In this document: piece by piece, positions 23,172-31,653 of the stretch | How positions within the stretch are numbered: the first letter of the stretch is position 1 | Layout: each line of letters begins with the position of its first letter | DNA from: Bacteroidetes bacterium SW_9_63_38 | Lineage (GTDB): Bacteria; Bacteroidota; Rhodothermia; Rhodothermales; Salinibacteraceae | Reading direction: 5' to 3' | Assembly: GCA_003022435.1 (NCBI GenBank) | Contig: PXUA01000003.1 | Location: 1-64,000 of the forward strand | DNA length: 64,000 nt | Notes under the pieces: model-generated | Databases searched by the model: none | Told to the model about the DNA's origin: nothing | The model's input: the letters and a program-made list of their open reading frames with translations, nothing else | Made by a program: the position numbers and the translations under genes

Positions 23172-24104
23172 ATGGCCGATTCGGATACGACGCTTCGCTA
23201 CCTCGATCCCGTCGTCATTTCGCAACTGGCCAATATGGAGCTACGGGCGCGGCTGATCGTGGAGGGCTTCATCACAGGCCTGCATCGCAGCCCGTACCAC
23301 GGCTTCTCGGTCGAATTTGCCGAGCACCGGCCCTACAACCCGGGCGACGAGCTGCGGCACGTAGACTGGAAGGTCTACGCCAAGACGGATCGCTACTACA
23401 TCAAGCAGTACGAGGAGGAGACGAACCTGCGACACCACGTGGTGCTTGACACGTCCCCCTCGATGCGATACAAGGGCGAGGCCGATCTCTCGAAGTTGGA
23501 GTACGGCGCCTACCTGGCCGCCGGGCTCCACAACCTGATGTTGAAACAGCGGGACGCCACCGGACTCATCGGGTTCGACGAGACGGTACATACGGTCCGC
23601 CCTCCGAAGGCTACGCCCGGCTACCTGCGACAGCTGCTGGTGACCCTCGAGCAGATGATCGACGAGGAGCCCACGGAGCGTCGGACCAGTGCCGCTGCGG
23701 CGCTCGACGAGGTGGCCGAACGTATCGGGCGGCGCTCCCTCGTGGTTGTCATCACGGACCTGTTCGAAAACATTGGGGCGCACGAGGATCTGCTCAACTC
23801 GCTGCGCCACCTGCGCCACCGCGGGCACGAGGTCATCGTCTTCCACGTCCTAGAGGGACAGACCGAGCGCCGCTTTTCGTTTCCGGATCGGCCCATGCTC
23901 TTTCGCGACGTGGAGACGGGCGAGGAGGTGACCTTGCAGCCGAGTCAGCTCCGCGAGCACTACGCAGAGGCAGTGGACCACTTCACCGAGCACTTCCGCC
24001 ACAGCTGCCTGGAGCACGACATCGACTTCGCCGAGCTCGACACCAACGCGCCGTACGACGAGGCCCTGATGGCGTGCCTGAACAAACGGGGACAGCTGGT
24101 CTAA
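23172..24104 (+). CDS. DUF58 (von Willebrand A-like) protein
   Basis: 310 aa. The DUF58 hallmark is seen as HRSPYHGFSVEFAEHRPYNP, then GDELRHVDWKVYAKTDRYYI. A vWA-type MIDAS follows: VVLDTSPSMRYKG with D-x-S-x-S. The later strands (GRRSLVVVITDLFENIG) give the second metal-site Thr-Asp. DUF58 proteins usually sit beside MoxR AAA ATPases in complexes for protein maturation or envelope stress; no MoxR is adjacent here. Soluble and acidic. Confidence 0.88.
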   Translation: MADSDTTLRYLDPVVISQLANMELRARLIVEGFITGLHRSPYHGFSVEFAEHRPYNPGDELRHVDWKVYAKTDRYYIKQYEEETNLRHHVVLDTSPSMRYKGEADLSKLEYGAYLAAGLHNLMLKQRDATGLIGFDETVHTVRPPKATPGYLRQLLVTLEQMIDEEPTERRTSAAAALDEVAERIGRRSLVVVITDLFENIGAHEDLLNSLRHLRHRGHEVIVFHVLEGQTERRFSFPDRPMLFRDVETGEEVTLQPSQLREHYAEAVDHFTEHFRHSCLEHDIDFAELDTNAPYDEALMACLNKRGQLV

Positions 24105-24113
24105 CGAGGACCA

Positions 24114-24698
24114 CTACGCGGTCGACACGGCTGTTTCCGCGGTGTCCATCGGGGCTGTCTCAAGGTGGCGTTTCAGCGCCGCCCGGTCGTCGGCGTCGGG
24201 CAGGCCCACGACGACGGGGCCGTCGGGCGTGCGCAGCAACAGGAGCTCATCCGGCACGCGGCTCACGAATATCTTCGTGGCGGCGTACCGGCGGTAGTGC
24301 CGATGGTAGGTGGTCGCCGAGATCGGCACCACGCGGTCGAGTCCGTCGTACGGCACGGTATACGTGCGTCCCCCCTGGTGGAGTTTGACCGTTGAGGACG
24401 TGCACGACACCGTCACGCCCGGTCGGAGGCCCACCAGTCCCACGACGCCCCAGATGACGGCGGAGGCCAGCTGGCCCGCCCAGAAGAGCAGCTGCCAGGA
24501 CGGATGGTCCGTAAACACCGGCTGCAGGAGCGCCCAGCCCAAGTAGTGGGTCATCAGCAGCACCAGGGCGAGCCCCGTGACCGCAACGATGTACAGGGCC
24601 TCCCCGCGCAGCCGGTCGCCGATCCCATACCGAAACGCGCGCCCGAGGAGCGAATAGCTGGGGTCGAACGAGCTTTGGGACTGGAAGGTGGGCGTCAC
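24114..24698 (-). CDS. Membrane protein with two TM helices and PH-like domain
   Basis: 194 aa from a GTG at 24698 (VTPTFQSQSSFDPS); the open frame upstream to 25004 overlaps the permease gene and looks non-coding. Two TM helices (EALYIVAVTGLALVLLMTHY and QLLFWAGQLASAVIWGVVGL) are followed by a beta-rich domain (VTVSCTSSTVKLHQGGRTYT, then FVSRVPDELLLLRTPDG), resembling bacterial PH-like domains. Function unknown. It converges with the DUF58 gene, 9 bp between stops. Confidence 0.6.
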   Translation of the reverse strand: MTPTFQSQSSFDPSYSLLGRAFRYGIGDRLRGEALYIVAVTGLALVLLMTHYLGWALLQPVFTDHPSWQLLFWAGQLASAVIWGVVGLVGLRPGVTVSCTSSTVKLHQGGRTYTVPYDGLDRVVPISATTYHRHYRRYAATKIFVSRVPDELLLLRTPDGPVVVGLPDADDRAALKRHLETAPMDTAETAVSTA

Positions 24699-24873
24699 GG
24701 TGGGAACACACGTGCTATGAGGAGAGCCCGGAATCGTCGCAAAAAGTACAAAGCAGAGCGACAACCCCCAACTGCGAGGAGACGGTCGTTGTGACAGTTC
24801 TCCAAAGAACACCGGCTTCGGGCCGTAGCGTGCCGGCAACGCGGCGGCGGGCGTCGACCGAACGGGGACTTCC

Positions 24874-26235
24874 TTATGATGACCCGGCGTCCGAAGGATT
24901 CGGCTCGCCGCCGTACTCGCCCAGCTCCAGGGTGAGCTCTTCTCGGTACGCGCGGTAGGCGGTGACGAGGATGGCCGTGAGGGGGACGGCAATGAGCAGG
25001 CCAAACACGCCCAGAAACATCCCGAACGTCAGCAGCGAGAACAGGACGAGCAGGGGATGGAGGCCCACCTGGTAGCTGAGAATGTTGGGCGTCAGGACAC
25101 TCTGCTCGAGAAAGCCTTGTCCAATTAGCACAGCGACTACGATGAATGCCTTTATCCATCCTCCCAAGAGGAAGGCCAGCAGCCCTCCGATTACCATTGT
25201 CACGATGGAGCCGAGCTGCGGAATGAAGTTCAGGAGGCCTGCCACCAGCCCGATGAGCAGCCAGAAGGGCACGTCGAACAGGAAGAGCGCCACCGACACG
25301 TTGAACGCGGCAATGGAGCTAATCATGAGCTGGCCGCGGAGGTACTGCCCCACGATGCCGCCGGCCTGAACGAGGTAGTCGCGGCGTCCCCCGGCAGTCG
25401 GGAACAGGCCGGTAAGACTGTCCTGGATCTCGGGGTAGTCGCGGAGGGCGTAGAACAGCAGCACCGGCACGAGGGCGGCGATGGTGAGCACGCCCAGGAC
25501 CGAGCCGAGGGACGAGGCGACGCCCTCTACGGCCTCCGGCAGGCGGCGCGCCTGACGCTGCAGCAACGACTGAATTTGCTGCAGCGCCTCCTGCTTTTCG
25601 ATGAGTCCCGTGCTGGAGAGCGTGTCGAGGACGGACGAGGCCGCCAGCCAGGAGCGTATCCCGTCGATGCCCGATAGCAGCTGCTGGGACAGCACGTCGA
25701 CCTGGTCGGCCACGCTCGGGGCCAGGATCAGGATGATGAGGGCCAGGGTGCCGACGACTGCGCCCGTGATGAGCAAGGACGAGGCCCAGCGGGGCAGCCG
25801 AAATCGCTTCCTCAGCGATCTCATAACCGGGTTCAGGAGGTACGCGAGCAGGTAGACGCCCGCAAACGGAATCAGGATGCGGCTCAGCTTGTCAATCGTC
25901 CAGAGCAGTAATAGAGCCCCGCCGGACAGCATCAGGGCCCGGGCGGCCTTCTGCCGACGAAGCGGCCACAGCAGCAGTGCCCCCGCCAGGCCCACGAGCG
26001 GCGGATTGAGGAAACTCTCCTCCCGGGCCGGCACCTGCATCTGATACAGCAGCGCCAGAAACAGGACGACGCCCCCCGCGATGAGTACTGTCTCGAAGGC
26101 GGTGATGCGGTCGAAGGCCGACTGCGCGAGGTCCCCGACGGACGGAGCCGAGCGGTCGGACGACGGATCGGACGCCGCGGAATCGGATTCCGACGCAGGG
26201 GCGTCTGTAGAAGAGGACGTAGAGGAGGACGACAT
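24874..26235 (-). CDS. AI-2E/PerM family transporter
   Basis: 453 aa from the ATG at 26235. A Ser/Asp-rich cytoplasmic N terminus (about 45 aa) is followed by eight or so TM segments. The family signature is in SIAAFNVSVALFLFDVPFWL, then GLVAGLLNFIPQLGSIVTMV and GGWIKAFIVVAVLIGQGFLE, with LGVFGLLIAVPLTAILV near the C terminus. Members export autoinducer-2 or small osmolytes, or act as cation antiporters; the substrate cannot be told. It is preceded by the TamB gene on the same strand with 219 bp between. Confidence 0.88.
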   Translation of the reverse strand: MSSSSTSSSTDAPASESDSAASDPSSDRSAPSVGDLAQSAFDRITAFETVLIAGGVVLFLALLYQMQVPAREESFLNPPLVGLAGALLLWPLRRQKAARALMLSGGALLLLWTIDKLSRILIPFAGVYLLAYLLNPVMRSLRKRFRLPRWASSLLITGAVVGTLALIILILAPSVADQVDVLSQQLLSGIDGIRSWLAASSVLDTLSSTGLIEKQEALQQIQSLLQRQARRLPEAVEGVASSLGSVLGVLTIAALVPVLLFYALRDYPEIQDSLTGLFPTAGGRRDYLVQAGGIVGQYLRGQLMISSIAAFNVSVALFLFDVPFWLLIGLVAGLLNFIPQLGSIVTMVIGGLLAFLLGGWIKAFIVVAVLIGQGFLEQSVLTPNILSYQVGLHPLLVLFSLLTFGMFLGVFGLLIAVPLTAILVTAYRAYREELTLELGEYGGEPNPSDAGSS

Positions 26236-26454
26236 GAACCCGTGTCGGACGGCCGAAAAGAAAATCACAGAGAGGCGACGAACGGTATCCGTCGAAGGGC
26301 TGCAACCGCTGGCGCTACACTGGGTTCGGCAACATCGCGTTGTACGTTAAACGTTTCCACGTTGAACGTTTTGGGGGATGCTTGGGGCGGCAATGGGCAG
26401 TCATTCTCGATTCGGCGCATCGGGATGGACAGAGGTTTTCTCCTGAACACAACA

Positions 26455-29400
26455 TCAGTATGCGTACTCGAACAGCAGGTTGAGTTGAAGCGACTGCTGA
26501 TTGTTCAGCGTGCGCAGGAGCAGCGTATCGGTGAGCTGGTACTCCAGCATGAGGTCCGGAAGGTGCTGCGAGGTTTGGTTGAGGTTGGAGGTTGTGATCG
26601 GTTGCTCCATCGACACGAAGAAGCGCGGCGTGATGTACCGTCCCACCGTGAGGTAGGACGTGCCGGAGGTGCGAAGCTGCACGCGGACCACATCGAGGCC
26701 CAGTTCGCTCGCAGCGAGGTTCTCGACGAAGTTGGACGCCTGTCCCAGCGCCACCTGTGTCGCCAGGTTTCCATTTTCCTCCCCGCTTCCGCTCAGCAAC
26801 TCGTCGGCCGGGCGCCCGGTCGCGAGGTACGACAGGATACTGCGGGTGTCCATTGGCGGCTCCGACGAGAGCGACGGTGTGAGGTCGGGCGGGCGTCCCT
26901 CCAGGCCCAGCGTGATCCGGACCTCCGTGCCCTGGCTGCCCCGGGCGCGCTGCTCGTAGACCGCCGTGAGGGCCAGGTAGGGCGTAAACGGATCCCCGTT
27001 GAAGGTCAGTGCCCCCTCCGTAATTTCGAACTCCTGGCCGAACTGGCGAAGGGTGCTTCGTCCCGTTACCACTTCGATTGAGCCGAAGACCTTCGGGTCC
27101 TTCTCCGGGGCCTTCGAAAGGTCGAGGTCCCCCATGAACTGTACGTCCAGCTCCGGGTTGCTCTTCGAGCGGAGCCAGGTGTTGCGCTGGAGTTGCACGT
27201 TGAGGTCCATCTCCAGGGCGTCGTAGGCGTCGAACGTGGTGGTATCGGCGGCCGAGAGGCGAAGTCCGAACCGGTTTTCGAGGGTCAGCTTGTCGTCTTC
27301 GGTAAGACGGACCGTGCTGCCGGCCACGTCGCTGTCGGAAAGCACCTCGTTGTAGAAAAGGTCGGCACTTTTGACGGTTACCCTTCCGGAGAGGGCGGGA
27401 CGGGTGAGGGTGCCCGTGAGCGTCATATCGCCGCCGATGAGGGCGCGTCGGAAGGCCCGGGTGTCAATGGCAATGAAGTTCCGCGCGCTCAGGCTCAGGT
27501 CGTATTCTCCGATCGTGAGGGACGGAAAGTTGATGACGCCCTCGGCCCGGAGTCGGCCGTCGTTGGAGGAGCGCAGCACGGCCTTGTCGAGCGTCAGCCG
27601 ATCGTCGTTCAGTTGAAGGGTGGCGGCGGCGTCCGTGTAGCGCGTCTCCAGCGGGGGGAGGTCCGCAGCTCCGTTCGCCAGCGACGCCGTTCCCGAAAAC
27701 GCAGGATTGTCCCGAGTGCCCCGGATCTGAACGTCCGCCGCGAGCGTGCCCGCGGGGTTACGGACGGTCGCGGGGTCGAGAAACGGATCGATCCAGTTGA
27801 CCGGAAAGCGGTCGGTGGAGAGGTCAAACCGGACGGGCCGGTCGGCAAGGAGCGCGGGCTCGGGGGCCCGCAGGCGCAGGTCTACGGGCAGTGTGCCCTC
27901 CGCGGTCAGGACGCTGCCGTCGGTGTGGGCGAGACGGGCGTCGAGGGCCAGCGACAGATCATGGTAGCTGGCATCGAGGGCCAGGGTGCCGACCTTTCGG
28001 TCTCCGGAGCGGAGGGCCAGCGACAGCTCCGTGATGAGGCGGGGACTTGTGGCCTCCCCCGTAAGGACCAGCGAGCCGGACAGGGTACCGGCCAATCCCG
28101 ACAGGCCCACGAGGGAGGAGACGGAGCCCAGCCGGACCGACTCGACGGTAGTGACGAGGCTTTGCGAGCCCTGTGGATCGACCGAGCCGTCGACGGTGAT
28201 CGACTGATCGCCGCTTTCGAGCAAAAATCCGCGGATGAGGTACCGATCCCCGACGGTGATCGTTGCCTCTTGCAGCAACGACCAGCGGTTGCCCTCCAGG
28301 GTGAGTCCGAGTTTTTGGAGGGTGACCTGCGTGTCGGTGTCGCGTTGCCGCACGTCGGCCTGGAGGGAGGCAGTGTGTGTCGGGTCGAGGCGGACGTTGG
28401 CCGATACGGCCGTTGCGGTGCCGTCGTAGGTGGCGTCGAACTGCGTGCGGTCGACCGAGAGGGACGGCAGCGACAGATAGCCCACGGTGCCTTCCACCTC
28501 CAGCTGTTGCAGCAGCTGGCTTCGACCGCGCCGCCCGTTGAATGTGAGGTCCGCCTCCGCCAGGCGCACATCGTCGTACAGGAGCCCCTTGAGTTCAAAT
28601 TCTCCATCGAAGCGTTGCGTAGCAAGCGACGACCCGTAAATGCGCGTTTCGAGCCGGCCGCGCTGCAGCTGGAGTGACTCTGCGCCAAAAAGCGGTTTGA
28701 GGGGAGCCGGATTCGTGATGCCGACGCGGAGGTTGAAGTCCGTGGCGGCGGTCGAGTCGGTCACGGCCAGCGTGCCGCGCCCGCTGCCGACGACGGCGTT
28801 GGATTGGACCGACAGGGTATCGAGGGCGAGCTGGCCCCGCTGAAGAGTGCCCTCGGTGTGGACGGTGTTGAGCATAAACTGGTTGACGCGGACCTGTGCG
28901 GCGGCGAGCTCTGTGGAAGCCGTGAGGGTCTGCGGGTCGAGGCCGCGACCGTCGAGCGTCCACGTGAGAGTATCGATCCGTGCGGTCAGCGAGTCCCGCC
29001 CGGCCAGGGCCGCGACGTTCAGGCGTCCCACCTCCGTGCGCAGAGCGTAGGTCGGCGTGGCGTCGAGGGCGTCCACATGGCCAGTAAGGCGGACGCGTCC
29101 CTCCGCCACGGAGACATCGCCGTCGACTTCGGCGCGGCCCGCTTCGGCGGACACGGAGAGGGTCCCGGCCGGGAGCGACGCGTCGTTGATGCGAGAGTCC
29201 GAGAGGGAAAGATCGGCGTCCAGCGTGAGGGCATCGAGCGTCGCCCCGCGTCCCTCCCCCGATACGGTTCCGGAGAGGGCTGTCGTGAGGCCCGGACGGT
29301 CGGCGAGCGCCCCCACGTTGAGGTCCGTAAACGAGCCGTTGGTGATCCGAAGCCAGGGTACCTCCTCGAACGGCCGGGAAACGACCCGGAGCTCGGTGCC

Positions 29401-31623
29401 GCCGTTGGGCGTGCGGAGGGTGAGATCGGTATTCATCTGGGCGGACGCCAGGCGCATGGTCAGGACGGCCGTTTCGATGCGCTGCCGGTTGACGCGGGAC
29501 GAATCGAGGCGGAGGCGGAGATCCGCCGTCATGGTTTCGAGCTCCGTCCCTGCTAAGCGCCCCTCTACGGTCCCACGGAGCCGACTCGACTGCGTCGTGT
29601 CCGCCAGCAGTGTGCCGACATCTAGGTTTTCGAATTGCCCGTCTGCGAGTTCAAGGGTTGGGGGGTCGGCGAACGGCGTTCCGTTGAGGGAAAACTGCCA
29701 CCGGCTCCCGTTCAGCGCCGCCTCGGTCGAGGACGTGAGACGGCCGTCGCTCAGGGTCGCCGTCGTCTCCAGCGACGACCGCCGGTAGGGGCCGTAGTAC
29801 GTATCGTGCAGGGATGCGGTGGCGTCGAGTTGCATCGCGTCGGGCGAGAAGCCGCGTCCGGTCGCCTGGATCGATCCCGACACGCGGCTCGCCGTGGTGT
29901 CGCCGATCAGGGCCGCCGGATTTACGTCGTCGAAGCGCAGCGTATCGAGGGCGAAGCGTTCGCTGCCGTCCAGGGTGGCCGAGCCGCGGGCCGCCACGGC
30001 TCCCTCGGGCAGCGTCAGGGAGCTGTTGACGGTGGCGCGGGTGGGCCGAATCGAGGCCGAAAGCGTTCCGCCGGACAGGGGTTGACGTTCGATCCGCGAG
30101 GAATCGAGCTGGAGCGTGAGGTCTATCGCCCGTGCATCGGTTCCCAGCCCCTGCGCGTCGAGGGTCGTCGTAGCGGCGAGGTCGCTTTCGAGTCCGGCCT
30201 CCGGCGCCCAGTCGGCGAGATTGACGGAGGGAGTGCGGGCAACGAGCGTCGCACGGGGGGCCTCGTCCAGCGGACGGGCCTGTCCCGTCACGTTCAGCGG
30301 CGTGTCGTTGAGAGAGCCGTCGAGCGTGATGGCGGCTTGACCGTCGCTCAGAGGAGCCGTCAGCATGAGGTCGGAGGTGCGAAGCGGCCCCCAGCGCGTA
30401 TCCGTAATTTTCAGCCGCACCGGACCGCTGAGCGAAGACAGCGACGCCCCCTGCAGGTCGGTGCTGAGCGTCGCGTTGAGCCGATTTTGCGTCGAATCCG
30501 GAGGCCCGAGGAGGCTCGTCGTAAGGTTCTGAACGGTGGCGTTCAGCCGGTACTGGAGGGGAGAGCCGTCGGAGGGCGGAGCGGTCGTCGGCGTCGCCGT
30601 GGTTTTCACCGAGACGGTGCCGCCCGTACTAAACCGCGCGTCCGCGGCAGCGGTGATCCGACGCCCCGTTCCTCCGACCGTCAGGTCGAGACGGACGGTT
30701 TCGAACGGGTCCACGTCGAGCCCCGGGGCAAACGGGGTCAGGTCGGCCAGGGCGAACGGCGTGGCGCGGAGACGGAACTGCACGTCGTCTGCCGGGACGT
30801 CGGGGGCCTTCGCAAACTGCACCGATCCGTGCCCGCGCACCCGGCTGCGCGGGGAATCGAGGCGCAGGGTATCGAGCGTGACGCCCGATGCAGACAGGGC
30901 TCCCTTTGTGGACAGTTCCAAATCGGGCGGAGCCTGCGGCAATTGCGCACGCAGGCCGAGCGTGTCGAGCCGGACTGTCAGCGCAGTATCGGAGGTTACG
31001 TCTCGCGCCCGCAGGACAAGGTCTTGCACCCGGGCCGTCGAGTCGCGACCGTCCGTGTAGAAGGCGGCCGCAAACGAGCCGTCCGTGATGCGGACCCGGT
31101 CCACGCGAATGGCGAGTCCGCCGGTGCTCGTGTCGGCGTCGGGCGACGATTCAGGGAGCACGCGGCTCCAGTCCCAGGTCGAGTCGGCGGCCTGTCGGGC
31201 TGTCACGGCGGGCCCGGCCGCCGTCGCCGAGAGGATGTGCAGGCGACCTTGAAGGAGCGGCCACAGACGGTAGCGAGCCGACAGCGTGTCGACGTGGGCC
31301 ATCGTCACACTGGTATCGGACCGGGGGGCCGGACGGGTCAGCGTCACGCTCGTCAGGGAAAGCGACTGCACCCAGCTGCCGGAGACGCTCTCGACCGTCA
31401 GTTCGGTCTCAGGCAGTGGATTGGTCTGCGCCATGGCCCACCGCGCCGCGGTCGTGGCCCCGAATTCCGTTTGCAGTATGAGCAGCAGGCTCCCGAGGAG
31501 AAGGAGCACGATTCCGACGAGGGTGGCCAGCAGTCCGGCCGTACGACGGCCCCAGCGCCGAAGGAACGAAGTCGTCTCCGGGGAATCAGGCTCCGCGTCG
31601 GAGGAAGAGGTCGCGTCGGACAC
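26455..31623 (-). CDS. tamB: TamB-type translocation and assembly module protein (DUF490)
   Basis: 1722 aa, GTG start at 31623. A single N-terminal TM anchor (GLLATLVGIVLLLLGSLLLI) is followed by about 1600 residues of repeated beta-strand sequence (AsmA/Vps13-like groove). The C-terminal DUF490 block is seen as VFGSIEVVTGRSTLRQFGQE, then ITEGALTFNGDPFTPYLALT, then SSEPPMDTRSILSYLATGRP, near the end. TamB spans the periplasm and, with TamA, inserts outer-membrane proteins and moves phospholipids between membranes. It starts 30 bp after the TamA-like gene, a conserved operon. Its length exceeds E. coli TamB (about 1259 aa), as is common in this phylum. Confidence 0.9.
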   Translation of the reverse strand: MSDATSSSDAEPDSPETTSFLRRWGRRTAGLLATLVGIVLLLLGSLLLILQTEFGATTAARWAMAQTNPLPETELTVESVSGSWVQSLSLTSVTLTRPAPRSDTSVTMAHVDTLSARYRLWPLLQGRLHILSATAAGPAVTARQAADSTWDWSRVLPESSPDADTSTGGLAIRVDRVRITDGSFAAAFYTDGRDSTARVQDLVLRARDVTSDTALTVRLDTLGLRAQLPQAPPDLELSTKGALSASGVTLDTLRLDSPRSRVRGHGSVQFAKAPDVPADDVQFRLRATPFALADLTPFAPGLDVDPFETVRLDLTVGGTGRRITAAADARFSTGGTVSVKTTATPTTAPPSDGSPLQYRLNATVQNLTTSLLGPPDSTQNRLNATLSTDLQGASLSSLSGPVRLKITDTRWGPLRTSDLMLTAPLSDGQAAITLDGSLNDTPLNVTGQARPLDEAPRATLVARTPSVNLADWAPEAGLESDLAATTTLDAQGLGTDARAIDLTLQLDSSRIERQPLSGGTLSASIRPTRATVNSSLTLPEGAVAARGSATLDGSERFALDTLRFDDVNPAALIGDTTASRVSGSIQATGRGFSPDAMQLDATASLHDTYYGPYRRSSLETTATLSDGRLTSSTEAALNGSRWQFSLNGTPFADPPTLELADGQFENLDVGTLLADTTQSSRLRGTVEGRLAGTELETMTADLRLRLDSSRVNRQRIETAVLTMRLASAQMNTDLTLRTPNGGTELRVVSRPFEEVPWLRITNGSFTDLNVGALADRPGLTTALSGTVSGEGRGATLDALTLDADLSLSDSRINDASLPAGTLSVSAEAGRAEVDGDVSVAEGRVRLTGHVDALDATPTYALRTEVGRLNVAALAGRDSLTARIDTLTWTLDGRGLDPQTLTASTELAAAQVRVNQFMLNTVHTEGTLQRGQLALDTLSVQSNAVVGSGRGTLAVTDSTAATDFNLRVGITNPAPLKPLFGAESLQLQRGRLETRIYGSSLATQRFDGEFELKGLLYDDVRLAEADLTFNGRRGRSQLLQQLEVEGTVGYLSLPSLSVDRTQFDATYDGTATAVSANVRLDPTHTASLQADVRQRDTDTQVTLQKLGLTLEGNRWSLLQEATITVGDRYLIRGFLLESGDQSITVDGSVDPQGSQSLVTTVESVRLGSVSSLVGLSGLAGTLSGSLVLTGEATSPRLITELSLALRSGDRKVGTLALDASYHDLSLALDARLAHTDGSVLTAEGTLPVDLRLRAPEPALLADRPVRFDLSTDRFPVNWIDPFLDPATVRNPAGTLAADVQIRGTRDNPAFSGTASLANGAADLPPLETRYTDAAATLQLNDDRLTLDKAVLRSSNDGRLRAEGVINFPSLTIGEYDLSLSARNFIAIDTRAFRRALIGGDMTLTGTLTRPALSGRVTVKSADLFYNEVLSDSDVAGSTVRLTEDDKLTLENRFGLRLSAADTTTFDAYDALEMDLNVQLQRNTWLRSKSNPELDVQFMGDLDLSKAPEKDPKVFGSIEVVTGRSTLRQFGQEFEITEGALTFNGDPFTPYLALTAVYEQRARGSQGTEVRITLGLEGRPPDLTPSLSSEPPMDTRSILSYLATGRPADELLSGSGEENGNLATQVALGQASNFVENLAASELGLDVVRVQLRTSGTSYLTVGRYITPRFFVSMEQPITTSNLNQTSQHLPDLMLEYQLTDTLLLRTLNNQQSLQLNLLFEYAY

Positions 31624-31653
31624 GGCGGGCGAGGAGCAGACGAGGCAGGAGGA